From JBQTIP01 sp052388025 (GTDB lineage: Bacteria > Actinomycetota > UBA4738 > HRBIN12), in the NCBI GenBank assembly GCA_052388025.1, contig JBQTIP010000220.1, positions 1 through 7,693 on the forward strand: a stretch of DNA of 7,693 bases, written 5' to 3'. Below are positions 1 through 5,648 of the stretch, piece after piece. The translations under genes were made by a program, and so were the position numbers. How positions within the stretch are numbered: position 1 is the first letter of the stretch; the number at the start of each line of letters is the position of its first letter. The notes under the pieces are model-generated. The model ran no database searches and was not told the origin of the DNA. It saw only the letters and a program-made list of their open reading frames with translations.

Positions 1-367
1 GCGTGGGGATGATCGAGAACTGCCCGGACGGGTCGGCGATCGGAGCCCCGGGGGCGATCTGGAAGAAGTCGATCCCGGAGCTCGCCGCGGCGTCTCGGAG
101 CAGCCGGATCAGCGCCGGCAGGTCCGCGGTCGGCGGGATCTGAGTGGCGAGCTTGGCGAGCTCCTTCTGGATCTGGGGCGCCCGCTCCTGGGTCTCCTGC
201 AGGGCGCGGAGCTGGGTTTCGAGCGCTCCCTGCTGCTGGCGGGCCTGCTCGAGCTGGTCCCTCGCGTCGCCTACCTGCCGGACCTTCGGAATGACGAGCA
301 GCACGACCGCCAGGATCGCGACGATCCCTGAGACGATGCCGGCGACCAGCGGGCCACGCTGCCTCAT
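1..367 (-). CDS. pilO: PilO, type IV pilus alignment-complex protein (C-terminal part cut by window edge)
   Basis: Reading the minus strand from an ATG at 365-367 gives 122 open codons running off the left edge, so only the N-terminal part is present. It begins MRQRGPLVAGIVSGIVAILA, a short basic cytoplasmic tail plus one membrane helix (about residues 7-25). A Gln/Glu-rich coiled-coil stretch follows (about 30-75), then the PilO-typical junction IPPTADLPALIRLLRDAA and SGIDFFQIAPG, which opens the ferredoxin-like periplasmic/extracellular domain. In known systems PilO pairs with PilN and helps link PilM to the pilus machine. The start overlaps the pilN stop as ATGA, and a GGAGG at 374-378 lies 6 nt upstream inside the pilN 3' end, which supports this start and translational coupling. 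The identification rests on gene order plus these motifs. Confidence 0.9.
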   Translation of the reverse strand, partial: MRQRGPLVAGIVSGIVAILAVVLLVIPKVRQVGDARDQLEQARQQQGALETQLRALQETQERAPQIQKELAKLATQIPPTADLPALIRLLRDAAASSGIDFFQIAPGAPIADPSGQFSIIPT

Positions 368-996
368 AGCTGGCCTCCAGCCCCTCGCTCGGTGACGGCG
401 GCGATCGTCAGATCCACGCCGCTCGTGAAGCCGTACTCATTGTCGCCGGGCTCACCCTCCTGGGCGATCGTGAACCACGAGTTGACCCATCCCTCGACCT
501 GCTCGAGCCGCGTCAGCCACTCGGCGAGCGGCTCCAGCCCCTCAGACGTGCCCTGGAAGGAGATGTCGCCGATCAGCTCGGGCGGCTGCCCGACCACCGG
601 GGCACCCGCCAATCCCGTTCCGGTGGCGATCGAGATCTTCCCTTGCAGGGTGGAGATGAAAGCCGGGCTGGGGATCATCCGAGACACGTCCAGCAGCACG
701 CCGGACCACGCGACCTCGTTCGCGAAGACCACGTCGATCAGCTCGCGCTGGTTCTCCAGGTCGGTCTGAAGCTGGTCGAACTCGGCGAGGCCGTCGATCT
801 GCGACTGCAGGTCCGCGTTCACGGCCTGCTGGACGCGAAGGTCCTCGTTCGCGCTGGACAGGTTGAGGGTCTGCAGGAAGTAGATGAAGCCGATCCCGAC
901 GAGCAAGACCAAGCCTACGAGCGCGACCAGCACCGTCTTGCGCCTGGTGGTCTGCGCCTGCTTGAGCTCGGGGGGAAGAAGGTTTACCTGGCTCAT
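364..996 (-). CDS. pilN: PilN, type IV pilus inner-membrane assembly protein
   Basis: The protein has 210 residues. It begins MSQVNLLPPEL; the (I/V)NLLP motif close to the N-terminus is the conserved segment by which PilN docks into a groove of PilM. A basic stretch (RRK, 18-20) precedes a single membrane helix at about 21-42. A predicted coiled coil follows (about 45-92), then a small alpha/beta domain containing PSPAFISTLQGK and ISFQGTSEGLEPLAEWLTRLE, similar to the PilN/GspL C-terminal fold. Its role is to transmit between cytoplasmic PilM and the PilO/pilin side of the membrane. Its ATG overlaps the pilM stop by 4 bases (ATGA) and its own TGA overlaps pilO the same way, so the three are probably made in fixed ratio from one message. 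Length is typical of the family. Confidence 0.93.
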   Translation of the reverse strand: MSQVNLLPPELKQAQTTRRKTVLVALVGLVLLVGIGFIYFLQTLNLSSANEDLRVQQAVNADLQSQIDGLAEFDQLQTDLENQRELIDVVFANEVAWSGVLLDVSRMIPSPAFISTLQGKISIATGTGLAGAPVVGQPPELIGDISFQGTSEGLEPLAEWLTRLEQVEGWVNSWFTIAQEGEPGDNEYGFTSGVDLTIAAVTERGAGGQL

Positions 997-2048
997 GCTC
1001 GCCTCCCGGGGATGGCCAGCCCGACTGCGACGGCGAGCACAGGCTCGGCCTCCGCCAGCGCCTCCTCGGACATGTCCAGCTCCGACTTGACCCGCTCCAT
1101 CGTGTGGCCGCGTTCGACCTTGGCGGGGATGCGCTCCTGAAGGAGCTCCAGGAACCCGCCGAGCTTCGATCCGCCGCCGGTCACCGTGACCCGACCGATT
1201 CTCGCTCCGGGCGCCTGCGCGGTGTAGAACTCGAGCGAGGAGCGAATCTCGTCGACAACGCTCCCGGCTCGGGACATGGCGACGCGGCGCACGTCCTCCT
1301 GGCTCGGAGCTCCCTCGACTTCCTCACCGCGCTTCAGCCGCTCGGCCACCTCGTCGTCGGTCCCAAGGCCCCGGGCGACCGCGATCGTGATGTCCCGGCC
1401 GCCGGAGGGCAGGATGCGGACGAATCGCGTGACTCCGCGATCGTGGACGCACACGTTGGTGACGTGGGCACCCACGTCGATCACCGCCTCGTCACCGGTC
1501 GTCTCGAGGTCCAGGCGCTCGTCCGCGGAACCCACCACTCGCACGAGGGCGAACGGCGTGAGGTCGACGCCGATGGGCTCGAGCCGGGCGCCCGTGGCCG
1601 CCTGGACCGCCGCGTTGACCATGACCCTTTGGGCGGCCACCAGGAGGATGCGGATCATCCGTCGCCCCTCCTGCTCGAACTCCCCGAGGGGATCGAAATC
1701 GATCACAGCCTCGGCCGACGCCATCGGGATGAACTCCTGCACCTGATAGGCGAGCGACTCCCTGAGCTCCTTCTCCGGCAGCCAGGGGAGGGCGACCTCT
1801 CGTACGACGACCCTCTGGTTGCCAACGCCCATGACCACCTGCCGGCTCTTGAAGCCGCCCCGCTGCCACAGCTCCCTCAGCGCCTCCGCCACACGCTCCG
1901 GTTGGCGCACCTCACCGTTCTCGACCGAGCCGGGCGGCGTCTGTACCTGCGCCGCGCGAAGCAGGACCGGGACGTCCGAGCCCACGCTCAGCTCGGCCGC
2001 GCGTACGCCGGTCGAGCCGATGTCCAGGCCCACCCGAGTCTTCGGCAC
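993..2048 (-). CDS. pilM: PilM, actin-like (FtsA fold) cytoplasmic ATP-binding protein of the type IV pilus
   Basis: The protein has 351 residues, standard for PilM. Actin-superfamily signatures are visible in order: phosphate-1 loop VGLDIGSTGVRAAEL (6-20), phosphate-2 region AVIDVGAHVTNVCVHDRG (188-205), and the adenosine-site segment VTVTGGGSKLGG (288-298). The PilM-specific PWLPEKELRESLAYQVQEFIP (about 88-108) lies between them. No membrane helix is seen, so it should sit on the cytoplasmic face bound to the PilN N-terminus. The start is a GTG overlapping the last base of the upstream regulator's TAG stop. A GGAGG at 2056-2060, 7 nt upstream, supports this start. It is the second gene of the HTH-pilM-pilN-pilO operon. 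Confidence 0.95.
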   Translation of the reverse strand: MPKTRVGLDIGSTGVRAAELSVGSDVPVLLRAAQVQTPPGSVENGEVRQPERVAEALRELWQRGGFKSRQVVMGVGNQRVVVREVALPWLPEKELRESLAYQVQEFIPMASAEAVIDFDPLGEFEQEGRRMIRILLVAAQRVMVNAAVQAATGARLEPIGVDLTPFALVRVVGSADERLDLETTGDEAVIDVGAHVTNVCVHDRGVTRFVRILPSGGRDITIAVARGLGTDDEVAERLKRGEEVEGAPSQEDVRRVAMSRAGSVVDEIRSSLEFYTAQAPGARIGRVTVTGGGSKLGGFLELLQERIPAKVERGHTMERVKSELDMSEEALAEAEPVLAVAVGLAIPGRRA

Positions 2049-2254
2049 TAGTTGCCCTCCACCTTCACCGACCGCCCCGACAGATACGCGTTCATGTCCG
2101 ACTCCCTGATCCGGTAGTTCTTCCCCACCCGGATCGCGGGAAGCTGGCCGCTCTTGATGAGCCGGTACACGGTCATGTTCGACACGCGCATCGTGGCCGC
2201 GACCTCCACCACCGTGAGGAGTCGGTCGCCTACAAACGGTCGCCGCTTGCTCAT
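2048..2254 (-). CDS. Excisionase-family / BldC-like winged helix-turn-helix DNA-binding protein
   Basis: This 68-residue protein consists almost entirely of a MerR/excisionase-type HTH: LLTVVEVAATMRVSNMTVYR (12-31) is the helix-turn-helix, followed by the wing LIKSGQLPAIRVGKNYRIRESDMNAYL (32-58). It closely resembles conserved small actinobacterial regulators such as mycobacterial Rv0500A and, more distantly, Streptomyces BldC. No integrase or attachment site is nearby, so the excisionase family name is structural and a role in recombination is unlikely. A GGAAGG at 2264-2269, 9 nt upstream of the ATG, supports the start. Its TAG stop overlaps the pilM GTG start by one base, so it is translated with the pilus genes and is a good candidate to regulate them or itself. 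The 9-bp direct repeats just upstream are possible binding sites (inference). Confidence 0.85.
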   Translation of the reverse strand: MSKRRPFVGDRLLTVVEVAATMRVSNMTVYRLIKSGQLPAIRVGKNYRIRESDMNAYLSGRSVKVEGN

Positions 2255-2258
2255 CCAG

Positions 2259-2306
2259 TCACACCTTCCACATGTTCAACATCTGCCACATCTTCCTCAT
2301 CTTCAA
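2259..2306 (-). CDS. Possible 15-codon leader ORF upstream of the HTH regulator
   Basis: In the 5' leader of the regulator gene a reading frame starts at TTG (2304-2306; an in-frame ATG lies at 2298-2300) and reads (M)KMRKMWQMLNMWKV before TGA at 2259-2261. That stop is 4 nt before the regulator ATG. A GAAGGGGG tract lies about 6 nt upstream of the TTG. The peptide would be rich in Met and Trp, and its coding sequence is the 9-bp tandem repeat described separately, so the open frame could simply be a by-product of a 9-bp (three-codon) periodicity. Such an ORF would place ribosomes over the regulator's Shine-Dalgarno. There is no protein-level evidence that it is translated. Confidence 0.15.
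   Translation of the reverse strand: MKMRKMWQMLNMWKV
2262..2306 (-). repeat. Five tandem imperfect 9-bp direct repeats, consensus TKGAAGATG
   Basis: On the minus strand five consecutive 9-mers occur without gaps: TTGAAGATG (2298-2306), AGGAAGATG (2289-2297), TGGCAGATG (2280-2288), TTGAACATG (2271-2279) and TGGAAGGTG (2262-2270). Each differs from TKGAAGATG by at most one base. The array lies in the predicted untranslated leader between the promoter at 2355-2383 and the regulator ATG at 2254. The last unit contains the regulator's Shine-Dalgarno. BldC and phage Xis proteins bind direct repeats cooperatively head to tail, so an operator is plausible. Coding of a leader peptide is the alternative. 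Confidence 0.7.
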
Positions 2307-2354
2307 CAGCCGCCCCCTTCTCCCCTGCTGCCTCCTGGAGTTCGGGGGGCCCGG

Positions 2355-2383
2355 AACCTAACAAAGGTCACAACCGTTGTCAA
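2355..2383 (-). promoter_or_regulatory. Housekeeping (sigma-70/SigA-type) promoter of the regulator-pilMNO operon
   Basis: On the minus strand a perfect -35 TTGACA (2378-2383) is followed by a 17-bp spacer and a -10 TAGGTT (2355-2360), an excellent match to the TTGACA/TANNNT actinobacterial consensus. Transcription would start near 2348, giving a leader of about 94 nt that carries the 9-bp repeats. The spacer and -35 overlap an odd palindrome ACAAC-G-GTTGT (2370-2380), a possible operator. The surrounding DNA is clearly more AT-rich than the genes on either side. Confidence 0.8.
2370..2380. promoter_or_regulatory. Palindrome overlapping the -35 element (possible operator)
   Basis: The sequence acaaccgttgt has perfect 5-bp arms (ACAAC/GTTGT) around one central base. 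It overlaps the -35 and spacer of the pilMNO-operon promoter, where a bound protein would block RNA polymerase. The match is short, and no regulator is assigned. Confidence 0.35.
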
Positions 2384-2420
2384 TCATCTCTTTGGGCTAC
2401 ATTCGGCACGTTAGGCTAAG

Positions 2421-2434
2421 TTACATAGTTGTAA
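2421..2434. promoter_or_regulatory. Inverted repeat TTACA-N4-TGTAA upstream of the promoter
   Basis: The arms TTACA (2421-2425) and TGTAA (2430-2434) form a perfect 14-bp dyad in AT-rich DNA about 40 bp upstream of the -35. Its centre is about 52 bp, close to five helical turns, from the centre of the palindrome at 2370-2380, and both contain an ACAAC/GTTGT half. This would fit an upstream binding site for a dimeric regulator. The function is inferred only. Confidence 0.35.
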
Positions 2435-2479
2435 TTAGCAGAAATGATCAGGAGCCACAGATCGCGCGCCCGCCTCCTC

Positions 2480-3253
2480 TCAGCCCAAGAGGCCGAGGTA
2501 CGCGTCCGAGATCTGGTTCCCCAAGAATGCGGCCGCCACGGCGCCTACGGCGAGGAACGGACCGAAGGGGATGGTCTTCTTGCGGCCCGAGCCGCGGGCC
2601 AGGGCGCCGATCGCGCCGAGGCCACCCAGGAGGATCCCGGCCGCGGCGGCAACGGCCACGAAGGCGAGGCCCAGCGAGCCGAGGACCAGCCCGATGAGGG
2701 CCGCGAGCTTCACGTCACCCATGCCCATCCCGCGCGGCGACAGGAGCGCCACGATCAGGAGCCCGCCCCCGTAGGAGGTGAGGCCCAGGAGGGCACGGAG
2801 CGGATCCACTCCCCCGTCGGTCAAGGCAGCGAGGCCTATCAGGACGGGGAAAACGAGGAGCGAAGGGTAGATCAGCCGGTTCGGGATGATCCGGTGGCGC
2901 CAGTCGATGATCGCGATAGCCGGCATCAGCCCCAAGAAGGGGGCCACGATGACGACCTCCCACACACGGTCGAACGCCAGAGCCGCTCCGACGAATAGCG
3001 CCGCTGTGGCGAGCTCGAGGAGCGGATAGGCGAGGGAGATCCTGGCTCCGCATGACCGGCACCGGCCGCCCAGCAGCACCCAGGAGGCCACCGGGATGTT
3101 GTCCCGGGCCCGGAGCTCGGTCCCGCAGGACGGGCATCGGGAGCGCGGGCGGACGAGGGACTCGTTCTTGGGGAGCCGATGCACGGCCACGGTGAGGAAG
3201 CTGCCGAACACGAGCCCGATAGGCAAGGCGATCAGCACGCGGACGACCGTCAC
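2480..3253 (-). CDS. pilD: Prepilin peptidase / N-methyltransferase PilD (A24 family)
   Basis: This 257-residue polytopic membrane protein is the bifunctional enzyme that cuts prepilin leaders after glycine and methylates the new N-terminus. The N-terminal segment GLVFGSFLTVAVHRLP (13-28) and the zinc-binding pairs CPSC (40-43) and CRSC (65-68) form the methyltransferase part. The two catalytic aspartates lie in IDWRHRIIPN (D117) and GMGMGDVK (D180), followed by the family-typical IPFGPFLAVGA (228-238). Where most relatives have GSFLN, this one has GSFLT. The start used is GTG (3251-3253) behind a weak GGTAGGG; a GTG five codons downstream is an alternative. It lies 58 bp after pilX, with no clear promoter between, so it is probably transcribed with the pilins it processes. 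No convincing terminator follows it. Confidence 0.95.
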   Translation of the reverse strand: MTVVRVLIALPIGLVFGSFLTVAVHRLPKNESLVRPRSRCPSCGTELRARDNIPVASWVLLGGRCRSCGARISLAYPLLELATAALFVGAALAFDRVWEVVIVAPFLGLMPAIAIIDWRHRIIPNRLIYPSLLVFPVLIGLAALTDGGVDPLRALLGLTSYGGGLLIVALLSPRGMGMGDVKLAALIGLVLGSLGLAFVAVAAAAGILLGGLGAIGALARGSGRKKTIPFGPFLAVGAVAAAFLGNQISDAYLGLLG

Positions 3254-3311
3254 GGCGCGAACCCTACCGGACTGGACACTGCCCGCGGTCGAGGAGGCGC
3301 CGGAACTCGGA

Positions 3312-4982
3312 TCAGCAGGGGCTAGTGGGCGGATCCTTGGGCGCGCACTCCGCCCACGTGACCACGTGCCAGGCGGACTGGACGGGGTCGAGGAAGTACG
3401 GGGGTGAAAGGTATTTCAGCCGGTTGTCGTACGTGTAGTTCTTGGCATATCCGTGGATGATCGTCGGTGGGTTCCCCGGCGCCGTTACGGTGAACTGGCC
3501 CACCGGCCCGCGGTACTTCTGCGAGATGGCCCCGTTCACGGACAGTGCGTTCAAGGGTCCGCCCCTGGAGTAGTTCAGGACCGAGAACGAGTGCTGCACC
3601 GTCAACATGGCGGCGTAGACCGTGGGATTCACCAGGACGCCGTTCGCGCCCGTTATGTTGACGCCCGACGAGGTGACGGGGTGGTAGATCCACACGTACT
3701 CGTTGGGGATGAGTCCGAGCAGGTCCAACCCCGACACCCCGGTCGAGTACAGCACGTCCCCAACGACCACGACGTCGGTCCCCGACGCGATCGTGAGCTG
3801 CCCCTTGAGGGTGCCCGACAGGAACACGTCACCGTCCCGGCACGCGTAGGTCGTCACGTCTCCCGTGGCGAGCGGGTACCCGAGCGGGTGGGCCCGCCCG
3901 TTCACGTTGTAGGGGCACCCGGCCGTGTAGTTCGGGTCCGACGAAGACGCCGGCACGGTCTGCACGTAGATCACGCCGCTCGTCGGGATGGCGACGGTCG
4001 AGGAGCTCCCCGTACCAGGTCCCGCCGAGTAGAGGTTGGTGCCGCAGCCAGCGTTAGTGCTCCTCGTGAACGGGCTCGTCACGGTCATGGTCCCAGCGGC
4101 GTTCAGGACGATGCGAGTGGGTCCCGTGTAAAGGCAGCCCCCGGGCTGCTGAGCCACCGACTTCAGCGATGTGTTGCTCGGCGGCAGCGTGAGCGGCTGG
4201 ACGAACCGCGGGTCCCCCGAGATGGCGAACGACGGGTTGCACGGCGGGCTGCTGCAGAAGTACCGAGGTGGGTTCGTGTTCCAAGATGTGCTGGTGCTCC
4301 CGTTGAAGGACGGAGTTCCACCGATGCGGAGGGTGTCGTTCGTGTGGAGCGGCCCGTTGATCTGGTCCTGATTGATGAAGTTGATGTCGGAACAGTAGGC
4401 CTGGTTGCTGTCGGAGTCCCCGGGGAAGTCGACCCGCCCGGGCACGTCCCTGCCCGCGTAGTAATACTTCGAGCAGTACGTCTGCGCCTGCGTCGTGGTG
4501 AACGAGGATCCGGATACCGGATATCGTGCCGGATCGGTCGTCTCGAAGTCCGTGAAGTAAAGATAGTCGAGGAAGTTCTTCCGGCGGAACGTAGCCTGGA
4601 TCGTGCGCACCACGTTGTTGACCTTCCCGCTCACCGTCAGCTTGATCGTCCCGTCCACCGGGAGGGTGCTTGAGTCCACGTAATAGGAGAACGTGGCGCC
4701 GTTCGACGGCCCTGGGACCGGCGCCCAGCTCGGCGCGATCGCGTTGTTCCCGGACGTGGAGGGCGGGATGACCGGCGAGTTGTTCAGCCGGTATAGGTAG
4801 TCGTCGATCCCCGACTCCGCAGCGGCCAGCGCCGCGTTCCAGTCCTGGTCGCGGCGGGAGATGAACTGCGATCCGACGGAACGGTCCAGGATCGCCGTCC
4901 CGGCCAGGAGGAGGACGAACACGACGAGCAGCACGGTCACCATGACGAATCCCCGCTCATCGCGCCTCAGCCTCACGAGCAT
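3312..4982 (-). CDS. PilX-like prepilin with very large extracellular domain (probable minor/tip pilin)
   Basis: The protein has 556 residues, far above the roughly 150-200 of proteobacterial PilX. A basic leader MLVRLRRDERG ends at G11, and the mature protein starts FVMVTVLLVVFVLLLAG, the prepilin hydrophobic helix. The residue at mature position 5 is Thr16, not Glu, as in tip-type pilins such as GspK. AALAAAESGIDDYLYRLN (50-67) is the PilX_N signature. The rest is beta-rich and Ser/Thr/Gly/Asn-rich, with an INGPLHTNDTLRIGG segment (208-222) and LSGTLKGQLTIASGTDVVVVGD (388-409) that suggest a beta-helical, bactofilin-like region. Ten cysteines (170, 197, 243, 248, 283, 313, 356, 381, 546 and the C-terminal 556) could form five disulfides outside the cell. 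The start is supported by GAGGAG at 4988-4993, partly made from the stop codon of the upstream pilW-like gene. Confidence 0.82.
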   Translation of the reverse strand: MLVRLRRDERGFVMVTVLLVVFVLLLAGTAILDRSVGSQFISRRDQDWNAALAAAESGIDDYLYRLNNSPVIPPSTSGNNAIAPSWAPVPGPSNGATFSYYVDSSTLPVDGTIKLTVSGKVNNVVRTIQATFRRKNFLDYLYFTDFETTDPARYPVSGSSFTTTQAQTYCSKYYYAGRDVPGRVDFPGDSDSNQAYCSDINFINQDQINGPLHTNDTLRIGGTPSFNGSTSTSWNTNPPRYFCSSPPCNPSFAISGDPRFVQPLTLPPSNTSLKSVAQQPGGCLYTGPTRIVLNAAGTMTVTSPFTRSTNAGCGTNLYSAGPGTGSSSTVAIPTSGVIYVQTVPASSSDPNYTAGCPYNVNGRAHPLGYPLATGDVTTYACRDGDVFLSGTLKGQLTIASGTDVVVVGDVLYSTGVSGLDLLGLIPNEYVWIYHPVTSSGVNITGANGVLVNPTVYAAMLTVQHSFSVLNYSRGGPLNALSVNGAISQKYRGPVGQFTVTAPGNPPTIIHGYAKNYTYDNRLKYLSPPYFLDPVQSAWHVVTWAECAPKDPPTSPC

Positions 4983-4985
4983 GGC

Positions 4986-4993
4986 CTCTCCTC
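4986..4993 (-). promoter_or_regulatory. Ribosome binding site of pilX-like gene overlapping upstream stop
   Basis: The minus-strand sequence GAGGAGAG begins within the TGA stop (4992-4994) of the pilW-like gene and lies about 5 nt before the pilX-like ATG. A ribosome finishing the first gene sits on this site, so coupled translation is expected. Confidence 0.7.
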
Positions 4994-5648
4994 AGCTCCC
5001 CAGCGGGTTGTACTCGACGTTCGTGAGCCGCACGCGGTTCACGAGCGTCACCGCCGGCACTTGGAAGTTCGTCTGCTTGCGGATCGTCAGCGAGACCTGA
5101 ACGGCCGTGACCTTCAAGAGGTCGCTGGCCGACAGAGGCGTGGATGTGAGCTGAGTCGGGACCGCAGTCGAATCGTCGATGTAGGTGAAGATCGTGCTGG
5201 GGTTCACGACGTAGTACCCGAGGACGCGGCTCGTCGGCGCGCCCGTGTACGTGCAGCTCGAGGGCAACGCGCATGCGACGTCCGGAAGGGTGATCTCCTG
5301 GATCAGACGGTCACTGGCATCCACATAGAGTCGGACCTTCCTCGGTCCCGTCGGAGGCGTCGTGGAGTTGAGGTTCGCGTAGAAGATCATCTCCCGGATA
5401 TCAGCGAGATCGAACGGCGACAGCGTTGGCGACTTGCGGGTGGCCGTACGGATGTCCTTCGTCATACCGTTCACGATGAGCCGCGCCTCGTCCAGGTTCT
5501 GGAGCCGTAGCTCCGTCCGCTCCGTCGTCCAGAACAGCGACCCGAACGTCCCGGCTACGAACACCAGGACGAATGACAGGATCAGGAGGACCATCACCGT
5601 CTCGACCAGGCTGAGCCCGCGCTCGTCCGAGATCCTCCGGCGCTTCAT
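4992..5648 (-). CDS. PilW/PulJ-like type IV minor pilin
   Basis: The protein has 218 residues. The leader MKRRRISDERG ends at G11 and is followed by LSLVETVMVLLILSFVLVFVAG, a class III prepilin helix with the conserved Glu at mature position 5 (E16). The next part, LQNLDEARLIVNGMTKDIRTAT (about 49-70), is characteristic of PilW/PulJ-like minor pilins. The C-terminal domain is beta-rich, with strands such as REMIFYANL, VRLYVDA and VQVSLTIRK, and one cysteine pair (C126, C132). It should be processed by the PilD encoded downstream and take part in pilus priming with the PilV- and PilX-like neighbours. Its ATG overlaps the upstream pilV-like TGA by 4 bases (ATGA). The family call rests on position and the N-terminal half; the C-terminal domain is not diagnostic. 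Confidence 0.8.
   Translation of the reverse strand: MKRRRISDERGLSLVETVMVLLILSFVLVFVAGTFGSLFWTTERTELRLQNLDEARLIVNGMTKDIRTATRKSPTLSPFDLADIREMIFYANLNSTTPPTGPRKVRLYVDASDRLIQEITLPDVACALPSSCTYTGAPTSRVLGYYVVNPSTIFTYIDDSTAVPTQLTSTPLSASDLLKVTAVQVSLTIRKQTNFQVPAVTLVNRVRLTNVEYNPLGS

Noticed and set aside
1104..2051. Long plus-strand open frame of 315 codons opposite pilM
   Set aside because: It lies wholly antisense to a clearly conserved gene and its composition (His/Arg/Leu/Asp-rich) is that of a GC-rich shadow frame.
2048..2254. Mobile element or prophage remnant suggested by the excisionase-family protein
   Set aside because: No integrase, att-like repeat, tRNA or phage gene is present, and the protein matches chromosomal actinobacterial HTH regulators embedded in an intact pilus operon.
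2400..2407. GCCGAATG on the minus strand upstream of the regulator, a possible third sigma-28-like -10 box
   Set aside because: No CTCA or TAAA box lies at the right distance upstream (CTAT at 17 bases is a poor match), and a near-perfect housekeeping promoter already serves this operon.
2470..2495. Short inverted repeat CCTCT/AGAGG around the pilD stop as a terminator
   Set aside because: The stem is only 5 bp, spans the end of the gene and is followed by no T-rich tract.
3254..3311. TAGGGT and TCCGGTAG in the gap before pilD as promoter elements
   Set aside because: There is no acceptable -35 partner for TAGGGT, and the CTCG/TCCGGTAG pair is too degenerate to count as a third sigma-28 site; cotranscription with pilX is simpler.
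3453..4673. Plus-strand open frame of 406 codons opposite the pilX-like gene
   Set aside because: The Arg/Val/Gly/His-rich sequence with no recognisable domain is a shadow of the minus-strand coding frame, which has a clear prepilin signal and PilX signature.
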